Shown piece by piece: positions 47,977 to 60,250 of a stretch of 64,000 nt of DNA; position 1 is the stretch's first letter, and each line of letters opens with the position of its first letter. The stretch spans positions 52,312,993 to 52,376,992 of the forward strand of contig BSWB01000005.1 in NCBI GenBank assembly GCA_033239125.1, written 5' to 3'. The DNA is from Fagopyrum homotropicum. Its lineage: Eukaryota > Streptophyta > Magnoliopsida > Caryophyllales > Polygonaceae. The notes under the pieces are model-generated. The model did no database searches. It saw nothing but the letters and a program-made list of their open reading frames with translations, and had not been told where the DNA came from. The translations under genes and the position numbers were made by a program.

Positions 47977-49934
47977 CTCATCCTCCGGTAAAACATTCCA
48001 TCCGGCCCCCTCTTGAACAAAAGTGGTTCACTCCAATAGTAGTGCCTCACATCTTTGAAGAACTTCTTTCTTTGGGCATATGTCAATCCGGGAGACACTT
48101 CCTCACACACAAGATAGTTCACAATGTCGGCATACCATGGCTCACTTCCTCTAGACACTTGGAACAAGCACTCCTCTACCATTTGCAATTGCTCATCCCG
48201 GAATGAGTCATCGATCGGGATGTCATCTCTTTCAAGCTCCAATGGTGGGAGTCTACTAAGGTGATCCGCCACAGAGTTTTCGGACCCCTTCTTGTACCGG
48301 ATTTCCAAATCAAACTCTTGAAGAAGAAGGATCCACCGAATCAACCTAGGCTTGGCATCCTTCTTGGTAAGTAGATAGCGGATCGCAGCAAGATCCGTAT
48401 AAACAAGGACCTTCACTCCAACAAGATATGAGCGGAACTTCTCAAATGCATACACAACTGCTAGCAGCTCCTTTTCGGTGGTAGCATAATTGAGTTGGGC
48501 ATCATCTAGCGTCTTGCTAGCATAATAAATGGCATGTGTGCGCCCCTCTTTCCTTTGCCCCAAAACAGCCCCAACGGCTACATCGCTTGCATCACACATG
48601 ATCTCAAACGGTAAACTCCAATCCGGAGGTTGCATGATAGGTGCGGAGATCAAAGCGTTCTTCAACCTACAAAAAGCCTCAAGGCAATCTTTGGAGAAAA
48701 CAAACTCAACATCTTTCATTAGTAGGTTAGTGAGAGGCTTAGAAAATTTAGAGAAGTCTTTAATGAACCTTCGGTAAAAACCGGCATGCCCTAAGAAACT
48801 CCTTACCCCTTTCACCGAGGTAGGTGGTGGCAACTTCTCTATCGTTTCAATCTTAGCCCTATCAACCTCAATGCCATGGTTGGATAACAAGTGTCCCAAC
48901 ACAATGCCTTCACTTACCATGAAGTGGCATTTTTCCCAATTCAAGACAAGATTTGTCTCCTCACATCTTTTCAATACTAATGACAAGTTAGCCAAGCAAT
49001 TATCAAAGGAAGAACAATAAACAGAGAAGTCATCCATGAACACTTCCATGATATTTTCAATGTATTCTAAAAAGATAGCCATCATACACCTTTGGAAGGT
49101 GGCGGGTGCATTACACAACCCAAATGGCATTCTCCTATATGCAAAAGTACCCCATGGACATGTAAAGGTGGTTTTCTCTTGGTCATCGGGGTGGATAGGG
49201 ATTTGGAAGAATCCACTATAGCCATCTAAATAGCAAAAGTGAGAGTGTTGAGCTAACCTTTCTAGCATTTGGTCAATAAAGGGAAGAGGGAAGTGATCTT
49301 TCCTAGAGGCCATGTTAAGCTTCCTATAGTCAATACACATCCTCCACCCCGTAACCGTCCTAGTCGGGATTAGTTCATTGTTCTCATTGGTCACTACGGT
49401 CATCCCACCCTTCTTAGGAACTACATGAACGGGACTAACCCACTTACTATCCGAGATAGGGTAGATAATCCCCGTATCTAGCAACTTAATGATCTCCTTC
49501 TTGACTACCTCTTTCATTATAGGATTCAATCTTCTTTGATGTTCAATAGAAGTTTTATGGTTATCTTCCATCAATATCTTATGCATGCACAAAGAAGGTT
49601 TTATGCCAACTAAATCATCAATAGTATAGCCAATGGCTTTCCTATGCAATCTTAGTTCATGCAACAACTTAGCAAGTTCATCATCATTCAAGCATGCATT
49701 CACAATCACCGGATATGTAGAATTGTCACCAAGAAAAGCATACTTTAAATGAGAGGGAAGGGGTTTAAGTTCAAGTTTAGGAGGACCTTTGTCGAGTGGA
49801 GACGATCCAAATAACGTTGGCTGAAATGAATCCAAAGCAAATGAAGACCCTCCAAGACTCCTTGAAGATTGTTCATCATCAAGAGCTGCTGCTGGGGAAA
49901 CCACGGCCAACTCCATGGTTGGCTCTACTTCCAC
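47964..49934 (-). pseudogene. Athila-like reverse transcriptase-RNase H
   Basis: A 656-codon frame with RT motifs in order: WVSPVHVVPKKGG (165-177), CIDYRKLN (200-207), DGYSGFFQIPI (237-247), MPFGLCNAPATF (269-280) and FMDD (299-302), the catalytic aspartates. RNase H follows: CDAS (447-450), TTEKELLAVVYAFEKFRSYLVG (E489 region), YTDL (512-515, the family usually has YTDH) and ADHLSRL (556-562). The end of the frame (YYWSEPLLFKR) is the start of the integrase zinc-binding domain, and a frameshift with probable small loss near 47975 breaks it. It shares its frame with the gag-protease ORF, from which a stop at 50082 separates it. FMDD and the tRNA-Asp type primer site point to the Athila/Tat branch. 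Confidence 0.92.
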
Positions 49935-49944
49935 GGCCGTGGAA
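49929..49944. repeat. 16-bp perfect palindrome TTCCACGGCCGTGGAA
   Basis: It is self-complementary and is an extended version of the CCACGGCCGTGG palindrome at 44226, 44836, 53604 and 54214. Degenerate halves lie at 49985-50013. Confidence 0.9.
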
Positions 49945-50081
49945 GTTGCCAGGCTTGCTCTTCTGAGCTTTCCAGAGAGTTATATGGCCGTGGAACACAT
50001 TCCACGCCCGTGGAACTTACAGCTGTTTAGCATGCCTTCGTGATCCTCAAATCCAACTCCTGTCTCCTTTCCTAGTGCTTC

Positions 50082-51875
50082 CTAGGCCTTGATTTCTTCA
50101 TTGCAAGCCTCCTCAACACCTTCCTCCATCATACTTAAGGTAAGAACTTTCTCCAAGGGGTCCTTGATCAAGATCGAGCTCACAACTTCTCTAGACTCCT
50201 CTTGCTCGACTATGTTGAAGACATCCTCATCAAGGGTTGACCCTTTCATCATTGTGGACAACTTAAACTTGATATTCTCTTCTCCAATGTTGAAGGAGAG
50301 AACTCCATTCTTGCAATCCACTAAGCATCCGGAAGTGGCTAGGAAAGGTCTTCCTAAGATGATGGGAACGGGATAGTCCGCCGGGATGTCCAAAACAACG
50401 AAGTCTATGGGCACATAGAACTTCCCTAGTTGCACCGGAATGTCTTCTAAGATCCCAACCGGGTGAGTAATAGAGCGGTCCGCCATGTAGAGAGTCATCT
50501 TGACCGGTTTAGGCTCTCCTAGCCCAACCTTGTTGCAAAGTGCAAGCGGTATGATGCTTACACTTGCCCCAAGATCACAAAGGGCTTCATACTTCACATC
50601 TCCCACTCCAATTGGGACACAAAAGGAACCCGTATCTCTTAGCTTGGGAGGCATCTCCTCCTTCATTGTTTGGATCAATTCCGAGGACCTCTTTGTCATT
50701 CTTATCTCCCCATACTCCTCCAACTTCCTTTTGTTGGAGAGTATCTCCTTCAAGAACTTGCCATACGCCGGCATACCTAAGATAGCATCCATGAACGGAA
50801 TGTTAATATGCAATTTAGACATAAGTTCAAGGAATTTACCAAAGTGATTGTCTAAACAAGCCCTTGCTCTTGATTGAGGGAACGGTAGTGGCGGCTTGTA
50901 TGGAGGCGGTGCCACATAAGTTGGCTCAACATCCTTGCTCTTGCCTCCATCTTCTTGCACTATCTCTTCTTCAACCACTACTTGTTTTCCCTTAGCATTA
51001 TCCTTTGGCAAGGGATCCTTCATACTCAACCCACTCCTCGTTGTAATGGCCAACACTTGGCCTCTTGGGTTGTCTTCGGTCCTTCGGGGAAGCTTTCCCG
51101 GATCTCTATGGGCTTCACCCGCCTTTTGGAACACTTGTGCTTCCAACACCTTTTGAGCTTTGGAAATGGAAGTCACCGTGCTCTCAAGACCACTCAACCG
51201 TCCAAGCAATTGCTCAAACATCATTTCGGTTCTATTCTTGGGAGGTTGAGTAAATCCGGGTGGAGGTTCTTGTGAAGCGTTTGGTGGTGGAGTTGTGCTT
51301 GTGGAAGCGGGAGGGTTCAAGGCTCCATCCGGGTTAGAGTATGAAAAGCCGGGATGGTTAAGGTTGGGCCGGTAATTGTTGAATTGCCGGTTGTTGTTGA
51401 AGTTCCTTGGGCCTTGGTAGTTGTTATAATTGCTCTTTCCCATGTAATTGACATCTTCCTCTTTGGAAGACAAATTAGCTTGGACTTGCACTTGAGGAGT
51501 TGCTTGGTTCTTCAAAGTTGTAGCACACAACTCCCTCAAAGACTTCAATTCGTTGTTGATGGCATCAAGCTTGAAGTTGCTCATGGTGACTTCACTCACC
51601 TCATATGCTCCCGCCTTTCTCCCTTCACTCTTCCTATGGGAGTATTTCTCAATCACTAGAGCTTGTTTCTCCACAAACTCCCAAGCATCATCTACATTCT
51701 TCTCCATGAAAGTCCCACCGGAAAGAGATTGGAGCTTGAATTGGCTATCTTCATCAAGTCCTTTGAAGTAGATTTCCAATAGCTCAATTTTTGGTATACC
51801 ATGGTATGGACAATCTAGGAGAAGATCTTTGAACCTCTCCCAAGACTTGAATAGACTCTCTCTATCCTTCATCAC
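50082..51875 (-). pseudogene. Athila-like gag C-terminal part and protease
   Basis: A 597-codon frame. Residues 1-80 are the later half of the gag capsid-like domain (LFKSWERFKDLLLDCP, then GLDEDSQ). A Gln/Asn/Pro-rich linker follows (about 140-215). A retropepsin-like protease carries the active-site DLGAS at 434-438 and ILGRPFL near 513. I see no CCHC zinc knuckle. The true upstream part of gag is in a different frame because of the break near 51920, so the first methionine here is not the natural start. The frame stops at 50082, 147 bp before the RT frame resumes. Confidence 0.88.
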
Positions 51876-51895
51876 AAAGGCATTGATCTTCCCTC

Positions 51896-52651
51896 TTAAC
51901 TCGGTAGTCTTGGAAGTGGGAAGAACTTAGTCAAAAACTCGGTTGTCATTTCCTCCCAAGTACTAACTCGCCCTTGTGGAATAGATTGATACCAAGCCAA
52001 GGCTTTGTCCTTAAGAGAGAAGGAAAAAGCCCTAAGCTTATGGTTGTTGCTCTCCAATCTAGGCGGTCTAAGAGTCTCCATCAAGATCTCATAGTTCATC
52101 AAGTGTTGATGAGGAGACTCTCCTTCCATCCCTCCAAATTGATTATGCCGGATCATTTGTAGAACTTGAGGGCGGAGCTCGTAGTTGTGGGTTGCGGGAT
52201 CTCCTAAGTTCACACCCGGACGGTGTGCTCTTTGTGCCGGGTCCATACGTCTCCCCAATGTTTGTGGCTCTTCAATAGCAATGGGCACAACCCTAACATT
52301 CGCCGCCGGCTGCGGTTGTGGTAGAGGAGGAGGTGGAGGTTGTTGACGATTAAGCTCTCCTTGTACAAGGGCTTGCCTAATCTCATCAATCTCCCTCCTA
52401 GTTGCTTCTTGCCTCTCATTGGCAAGTCTCATTTCTTCCTCCAAGAGCTCATCTCTTAGCCTTATTTGCTCTAAAGCCTCATCCAATTCAGCTTGGAGAT
52501 CTCTTCCGGCCATCTCTTTTCCCTTTTTAATGCTCTTGGATCTAGATCTAAGGGTTTTCTCCGGTTCGGGATCGAATGAAGCTAAATCCTTGCCACGAGA
52601 TCTTCGCATACACCTAAAGAGTAAGAGATGTCCTGAAAAGCAAAGACACAA
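51896..52651 (-). pseudogene. Athila-like gag N-terminal part
   Basis: A 251-codon frame, first part of gag. It has a charged helical region (KKGKEMAGRDLQAELDEA, about 43-110), a Pro/Gln-rich linker (QQPPPPPLPQPQP), then the capsid-like fold with HLMNYEILMETLRPPR, SFSLKDKALAWYQSIP and STWEEMTTEFLTKFFP. It then runs out of frame at 51896. The next ORF takes up the same domain one base out of phase, which fits a single-base deletion near 51917-51923. Gag would form the particle that packages the element RNA. The start codon is uncertain; a later Met after KGKE is an alternative. Confidence 0.9.
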
Positions 52652-52726
52652 ACCAAAGAGAGATCAAAAGCAACAAGAAAGATCTACACTATAAACAATC
52701 ACGAAATAGACTCAATCTAGAGCTAG

Positions 52727-52744
52727 TCCCCGGCAGCGGCGCCA
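52727..52744 (-). other. Primer binding site, tRNA-Asp type
   Basis: The minus strand reads TGGCGCCGCTGCCGGGGA, one base off the TGGCGCCGTTGCCGGGGA primer site of plant Athila/Tat elements. It lies 6 nt from the 5' LTR. Confidence 0.85.
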
Positions 52745-52750
52745 AAAACT

Positions 52751-54575
52751 TGTTACGCTAAGAACGTGTGTACGCAATAAGCTTTAAATTTATAAACTCG
52801 ATATATTTCTCCTAACTCCTAGCGAACCCGCAGTGTACAAGACGTTTGTAGTAGGGATAGTATTCCGAGGTTGAACACAAAGACTAAGGTGAGATTGATT
52901 CGATTTATGATTAGGTTTAGTGAAGATCTAGGTTGCAGAAAAGAGAAAGAAATAAAGAAATGAAAATCTCAATGTTTTTGGTTGGTTTTTAGGTGATCAA
53001 TCAAGGATCGCCAATGATGCAACGTAAACAATCAACTAAGCTAACGAATCAACACAAACAAACAAGCTAAACATGAGATATGAATCAAGAGAGAAAAGCG
53101 GATTCTAGGGGTTGGAAATTCCAGTTATGGCATAGGACTCAAGCTATCTAATCATTTCTTGGATTAACTATGATATGTTGGGAGTGAATGTTTCTAGATT
53201 GGGATCAATCACCGGGTAGGTCTCATGGTCCGCTAGTCCGTCCCTAAGGTCTCATCACCGGGTAAGTCTCTAAGAACCTAAGGGATGGAATTCTACACAA
53301 ACCGGATTGTTACATTGGGATCTAACCTATCCTTATCGGGTAAGTCTCGAAAGGGTTAGTTCTAAACAACTATCCTAGCACACTTAATCCAATGGCGGCT
53401 TGTGAGGCTCACCACTACCTAAGGTTTGTCATCTTTGGAATCTAAGAGTAAGGATTACCGGGTAAGTATCTCCTAACACTTAGTTGCTAACACTAGGTCA
53501 CCCTAGAGTAGATTTAACTCAACAAACACTAGGATTTCAACATTCTAACAATCTAAAACTAGATCCATCGAACCAGGGAGAATCACGGGGTGTTCTACCA
53601 AGTCCACGGCCGTGGTTTGGCAAGAACAACCCGTGGACTCTAACAGAGGCTACGTCCAAGTAAGTGACTCATCCAAGAGCAAATCTAAGTCCATCGTATC
53701 ATAGTCCTAGCCATAACCATCCTTTCCTTACCCTAGAATCACATCTATTTAGCCTACAACATGCATCATAACAATCGAAATCATCAAGCATAAAATCATA
53801 GTTTCCATTTGCAAGATAATGAAGAGAAAGAGATGAACAAGTGAAGTAAACAAAACCAAGCTGAAAGTAAGATTAAAATGACTCACAACCCTTCCAAAAG
53901 AAGGTTTAGATGGTTCATACAACTCTAGAAATCGATTCCGAAATTCTTCACTACAAAGGCTATCAAGGTCTAACAATGGTGTGTTCTTCTCCTTCTTTTC
54001 CAATGGAGCTCTTCTTCTTCCTCCAATGGTAGCTTCCCTCCTTAGAGAATCTTCTTGTTGTGCTTGGGAATGTGGAATTGGATAGTGGAATGGAAGATGA
54101 AAGATGCCCCTCTCAGCCAATGCAGGACCACTTTTATACTACAACTTTGCAAGAGCTGGCCAAGAGATCGTGGCACAGCTGTCACAACCGTCTGGCAAGA
54201 ACCACGGTTGGTTCCACGGCCGTGGAATTGCAGTGAACCGTGGTTTGGTGCTTCAGCGTTGCCTTGGTTCATTAAGCTTTGATTTGGTGCATGGCTTGTA
54301 TTGGCAAGGTTCCATGAGTCCTCTTTAGCCCTTAGCTTGCATTCAAATGAGTCCGAGGGTGTGTCATTTTGATGAACGATCCTCAAACGTATCGTTTTAA
54401 GCTCCTAATTCTCCCAAAATACCTACAAAGCAATGCAAGAGTCCGTGTAGATGTCTATCTCGACAAATTATGTGAATTGAGTGCAAACGTCGTGAACTAG
54501 CGCTAAACCATGCATGAATGAGTGAGAAATCTATCTAAATGACTACCTAAACCTAAGTCATAAATCGTGTTATCA
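52751..54575 (-). mobile_element. Athila-like element, 5' LTR
   Basis: 1825 bp, same ends as 43374-45197, followed by TGAGT at 54576-54580, the matching target repeat. The whole element spans 43374-54575 (11.2 kb). It has palindromes at 53604 and 54214. Confidence 0.95.
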
Positions 54576-54580
54576 TGAGT

Positions 54581-56018
54581 CTTGAATTCAAGGTCCCTTT
54601 TATTCCCTTCCCTCCCTCGTTATCCCTCTTTCTAATCAATCACTTAGTGGCGCAAGAATTGATTTCTATTCCTCCTGTATTGATAGCATCGTACACCAAC
54701 GAGTACCAGCAGATCGAATGACCTTCCCCATCGTCCCAGGATCTTCACTAAGGTGCAACCAAGAACCTTAGTAAAGGTAACTAGATCTCCTCTCCCTCCC
54801 TTGGATACATAGCTTCGGTAATAGAATTGGTTAGAGTGTACTGGTGTGTAGCTGGTGGAATTAGGACCTTGGACCAGTAGGTAGTTTAGACTAGAAGAGT
54901 GTTGTCAAAATGGGGAGAAACAAGGACTTGCTGTAAATGATTTTTGTTTTCTTCAGTTTTGAAGTTTGAAACTGTCAATCTTGTAAATCAATGTTAAGGA
55001 GTTAGAGTGAAGATCCACCGTTGAAATTTTTATAGGTCATAGATAGATATATTTAGTTTACCGTGCTAAAATTTGAGAGTAAATGAACGGTCGGATTAGA
55101 AGTTATAAGGTTCCAAAGTAGAGTAGTTGAGCTGTTTTTCCAGCAGTGAAAATTTGGCTAAGTATAGAAACTCTGGGTGTTGTAGCCGACTTTAGAGAAT
55201 TTTCTAGAAGTGATGGTTGGACAGTTTTAAGAAATTATTGCTTCTATGAGTAGATTACATATCATAGATGACCTATAAAATTATTTCGGAATTTTTATAA
55301 ATCTATACGAGCTTCATATTTGGAGCCAAAGTTGGATCCTAGTGATTTTTGGAAAATAGAATAAAATGTGTAGTTTTCTAGTTTCTATCCAAACTCATCC
55401 TTAAGAATTCGAATATGGAATTTTAGTCTCAAATAAGAGTTTAAGCATAAATTATGAGATTTTTTGAAGATTCGGGACCAAGGGTAAAATAGTCATTTTA
55501 CCTTAAATGAGTACTGTAATAATTTCTGTTCCAATAGGATCTTGTATCTTAGGAGTTTTAGACTTCTAAGTACCTAGGAAATGTGTTGATCCACTTGCCT
55601 CCTTTAACAGGCCACTAAGTTTCTGCAGTTACAGACCCAGTGGTAATTAAGAGAGTCGAGATCTGATTCAAGTAAATCCTTTGGGCTTACTTAGCTAACT
55701 TCTAGATATGAGTGTGGATAATGATAGTGGTGTGTAAATGATATGTTTATAGTTGTATTCTAGTAGTAATTATCTACCGACCTATACATTGGCCTAAGAG
55801 TAATGGGCGATGGCATTTTGGTCAGTTAGCTTGAGGACGCTGTGGTTTTCTTTAGGGACTAGTCCACACTCGGTTTGTAGTGATGCTACCGGCGGAGGTA
55901 TGCTAGACCTACACCCGGTTGGATAACGAACGGAGGCGAGCACTTTTAAGAGTTCTCGTGCCACAACTGTAAAATGGAATAAAGTGACTCACTTAATTAG
56001 TAGATAAAAACCGGTTTG
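54581..56018 (+). mobile_element. Family C LTR C5, continuation right of Athila
   Basis: It includes the reverse complement of the common family C segment around 31690-32500 (for example CCGGCGGAGGTATGC and TTAGAGAATTTTC). It ends in GTTTG at 56014-56018, the left half of the B element's expected target repeat. Confidence 0.75.
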
Positions 56019-58701
56019 TGTAACACCCCAAATCCGCGGGACTCGGGGCGCTACGGTTTGGGGCCTCACAATGGGTCCGACCTTTAGCCTGACAACAATT
56101 TCACCGGATCTTGCAACAAGGCACAAATAAAGGCCAAAACCGAAATACATTTTTATGCAATGTTACGAAACCCAAAAAAAAAGAAAGGAAAGACTTCATC
56201 CGTCCTTACAACAACATCAACATAATATATAATAACAACAACACAAGGACTCCAAAACCCAACTCAACCTAAGATGTACGGAACCCCGGCTGCCCACTCC
56301 TCCGGATCACTCGGCCACATCCTATCCTGCACATCAACTACAACAATCGGTATAAAACCGTTAGCTTACATTCTAGGCATTATAAGAATAATATGGCACA
56401 AACACAAATAGGAACACAAACACACAACATGTTCATAAACATACACATCCTTTACTTATTATCTTTTTAGGTTGTTCCATATCTAATCCATTCGTCCAAG
56501 TGTGACACGAGAGTCTTATAACTCTCTCCTCTGTCCCCGTGTAACCAATAGGAGTGTGGCGGCGCCCAACCCGTATACCCTGAGGGAGTGATGAAGAAGC
56601 CCGCCCGTATACCGTGTATGGCCTGGTCGCAGAGATCCCCCCAGTCTCCCTTGGGAAACGGAGCGGTGATGTCACCGCCCGATAATAATAGTAACAATGG
56701 GCCAAATAATATATATAGTCAAGTAATCTTAATCCGGTTTCATGATCAAAAGCGATAAAACACACGCCACCATAATGTATCCAAATAATGCATAAAAGCG
56801 GCTAAGTAAGTCCGAGGACTTACCTCGTCTCAAAGCTAAACAAAACCAATATCACTCTCCGAAGGAATATAACCAAAGCCTGTTCAAGACAATGCACGAT
56901 AATCAACAACTACTCACAAGCTAGAAGTCCTTAGACTTCTAGTTCTATATCATCTTATTAGGTCATACGTTCTCATAATCTAGGATACACTCCTAACCCT
57001 CACAACTCACGAGATCTCAACTATATCCCCTAGTGCTAGGATACTCTCATCCTAAATTTGCAATCTCAACCCGCATATGAATACCACCTAGTGTCTCACA
57101 AGATCAACCACAAGACTCACAATTGTATAACAACTCAAGATCAACACACCACATGTCATAGAATATCAATAACCTCAAACACTCACCTAGAGGTTCCAAG
57201 CCACTACTTGGCATTTGCCCTAAGTTATGCTAGATACAACCTAGCATGATTCTACCACTAAACATAACTAAATCGAGGAAGAAGGTACTCACACACAATC
57301 CAAGGTTGAAGGTGATCTACGGACGTCGAGATTGGATTCGTTGGTCTATAACGGCCGCGTCCGAACCTAAAACCAAAGCTAAGGAAATTTAGCTCATATG
57401 CTAAATTTGAACGGAGGATTTAACGTATATAAATGTAAGAAAATTGCTTTCAAAACCAAGGTTAAAACTCGTAAAAACATTTCCGGGGATTTATAAAATT
57501 AATATAACCATAGGTAAAAAATTTGCAATTAAATTTTTCCGGGCAACCATGAAACTCACCAAACTCGGGCCATATTTCTGAAATACTCTTTGGGTCAAAA
57601 CTATGATTATACACAAGGGAAAAACTGCGCATTTCCTGAAAAGAGGGCCAAGATTGCAATAAAACAATTTGGGTCCATTTCTGTAATTAATTCTGCAGGA
57701 GGGTATTTTATTCACATCCAAAAACTAGGTCTAAAACTGTAAATACAAAACAGTGGGTCAAAAGTGTAATTAATTAAGAAAAGAGGGGTCAAAATTACAA
57801 AACAATCAAATAAACAACAACGAATCTTTCAACCTAAACGAACGAGGCAAAGAAGAGAAAGGGCAGGGCCTCCTGGCGGCCTGCGCAGGTGGAGGAAGGG
57901 GAAACGCAGGCAGCCGAGTCAGCCTTCTGTCTCCGGGGCAGGTGAGGGTGAGAGCGAGGCGGCAAGGGCCGCTCTCCGGCGAGGTGCTGCTGTCCCTGGT
58001 GCGGCAGAAGGCGGTGTGGAGGGTCCTCTGTTGCTTGCCAATGCTGCCTGTAATTGAAAGGTGAAGAAGGTTCAGAAGGCCCGCAGTCTCGATCCGAGGT
58101 ACAGAGAGGGAGACAACCAAGGGTAGTCTTGCTGCTGTTCGTTCACCTATCACAAGGGAGGGGAAAAGGGGGTTCTGCGTTGAGGAACATACAAAAGGGA
58201 GAGAAGTGAGAGGCCTGCTGGTAATGTAGAAGGAGGCCGGAATTCACTGCAACAAGAGGAGAACGAGGAGTCACCTACGGCGCAAAATTGAGGAGTCGGA
58301 CTTTGTAGAAGCGTGAGGAGAAGCAACGTCAGGAGAGGGGAGATCCGGAAGTCGGTCTGCTCCTCTGCTGAGCGTATCACGCCAACGCAGGAATAAAGAA
58401 GAAAAAAGAAGATAGAAAGAAAAGAAGGAAATAGGAGAAAAGGAAAAAAAAAGGAAATAAGCAAAGAGGAGTGATTTAAAATAACTAACTCGATTAAATA
58501 TTTCAGATCTCCGAATCGGGAATTTCCGACTTTTCCGACTAAACAATAAAAATACGGAAAATACGTATACGTACACCAAAACAATAAAATACCCGGGAAG
58601 ATATATTTATAAATAATAATTAAAAGAATATCGTGCTACGAACGAATCCAAACTAGGGCGAAATAGGAACCGGAACGCATCCAAAAGAACGAGGCGTTAC
58701 A
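56019..58701 (-). mobile_element. B-family chromovirus, 3' LTR (B5)
   Basis: 2683 bp from TGTAACACCCC to GGCGTTACA. The first 1.43 kb match 62575-64000 almost base for base. Directly right of it, on the minus strand, lies a polypurine-like run TTTTTTTTTGGAGGACC (58708-58724), which makes it the 3' LTR. The ORFs at 56433-56765 recur in the other LTR at 63030-63323 and are not separate genes. Confidence 0.9.
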
Positions 58702-58960
58702 ATAGGTCCTCCAAAAAAAAAGTTTCGTCCCGAAACTTTCTAAACACTGAACTCTCAAACAAACCCGGCTCGATAACCTCTCGGAACACTATAACGTGGT
58801 AACTATGGCCTTCTAATCCAAAGTCTACTCGCATAAACACATCAAGACTCGCAAGATATACACATATGGAACACACATAACATATAACGTCACAAATGAA
58901 ATAAGCAAAACCAAGGAAAAATCTTGGGACTAACCCGACGTTCCTATAGATATCGTTAAA

Positions 58961-59107
58961 CCTACGTAAAACTCGACTAAAGATACTATCCTATGTCTTC
59001 CAGTTAGCCTCATCGGCTCCTCGTCTCGACTAGATCATCACAACGGACTACATGTCTCGAGTCATGTATGTACTCCCTCGACTGATGCACATGAACCCCG
59101 GGTGAAC
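58961..59107 (-). pseudogene. Chromodomain remnant of the B element
   Basis: The minus strand reads GVHPGFM, then SRRGADEANWKT, stop, DSIFSR. This matches the start and the W-E segment of the chromodomain with the middle deleted and stops present. Confidence 0.6.
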
Positions 59108-59779
59108 ACCTTCTACTCTCAACGGTCACACCAACTAGTAAAACCACTTTCCCCACTTGCGCTAAGATTTCAGAAGGGTCCGATATATCGGAATTCCAAC
59201 TTCCTTCTCGGGTCTTTCTCAGTACATTATTTCCATTATGTTTCTCTTTTATTTTTTTCTAACAAGAAGATCGGATTTCCAATATATACCGTTGGCTTTG
59301 GTTCTTGTCAAACCCAACTTTGATGTTGCTTTCTCATTTCTTGTTGTCAATTCTAAGTGAGGAAGGAAGTACTTTCATTCACACCGCTTCTACTAACGAG
59401 ACGTGCATGCTATTACCTTTACATCATTCCACAATACTCGGTCAAAACCTTCTCTTGAAGGATCACTTGTCCACTTCAAACCCATAATACCTCAAGGTAA
59501 ATCAAAACAGTTGCACCAATGAATCTCCTCTTAACTCTCAGAAACTATATTGTCAATTCTTCGTCCCATTCAATACTTCATCGTCATCCGTAGTAGGTTA
59601 CCATAAAAGGTGTTACATAACTTCTCCCTTCACATATCTAGTAAAGCTCAGCACATCTAAGATAACCTGTAACTCCTTCCATATCTCTTGGGGTTGTCAT
59701 CCCGATACAACTTGTCATACGACTTCTCTCTCGTAGTGACTCTGGTTGGTCCGAAATGCGTATTTGCAATATTTGAGTC

Positions 59780-60250
59780 TCGAATACACAAAGGGTGACA
59801 ATCAAATCTTAACTTAATCCTAGAAGAGATTACAACCCTTGCAACTGATCGAGTAGATCTCCCATTTGTTGTAAGGGATATTGGCCCTTCATTGTCATCT
59901 TGCTCAACTTATAGAAATCAATGTATACACGGAGATAAGCGTCTCTCCTTCCGCAAACTGGTGTTCTCCATAACAACTTCAAATGAAGAGTTTAAGATAT
60001 ATTCCCATATGAACATCAAATCAAGAGTTCAAGATAATATTCGGTGTTCTCCATAGCATTTCACTATTCTAATGAACTCTTTTTCAATAAGTTCTTACAA
60101 TTGCTCCTTCACTTGCTTCCGTAGCTCGTGACTTTTCATAAGTGTCATTCCACAGGGCGCCTTAGATATCGGAATTGAGTCGAGCTTTACCTTAGGGGAA
60201 AAGTCCACATTTTGACGTATTGGGACTCCGGGGTATCTCGGGTTCCATCT
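59780..60250 (-). pseudogene. Ty3/gypsy RT remnant of the B element
   Basis: The minus-strand reading includes VDFSPKVKLDSIPISKAPCGM (family form IDLVPGTAPISKAPYRM), HELRKQVKEQL, YIDFYKLSKMTMKGQYPLQQ with MGDLLDQLQ (family CIDYRQLNKVTVKNKYPLPRIDDLFDQLQG), and RIRDSDIA-like CIRDSNIA. Stops, frameshifts and a local duplication (GGTGTTCTCCATA at about 59961 and 60032) break it. The catalytic YVDD part is not found. Confidence 0.75.

Larger units (their letters stand above)
42040..56018 (+). mobile_element. Inverted family C LTR (C5), split and cut
   Basis: It begins TGTAATATCCGG at 42040, the reverse of the usual family C terminus. It carries the hairpin (42144-42178) and TGACGAGACCATGA-type microrepeats (42225-42386). 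It is interrupted at 43374-54580 by the Athila element, resumes at 54581, and is cut at 56019 by the B element. The 54581-56018 part matches the reverse of 31690-32700 and similar. It interrupts duplication copy 2 after ATAAG. Confidence 0.8.

Noticed and set aside
56433..56765. 110-codon minus-strand ORF with a near copy at 63030-63323
   Set aside because: Both are in the B-element LTRs and overlap other frames; no family features.
57806..58584. Several 100-144 codon minus-strand ORFs
   Set aside because: They overlap one another in different frames inside the B5 LTR, in purine-rich sequence that gives Phe/Leu/Ser-rich translations without motifs.
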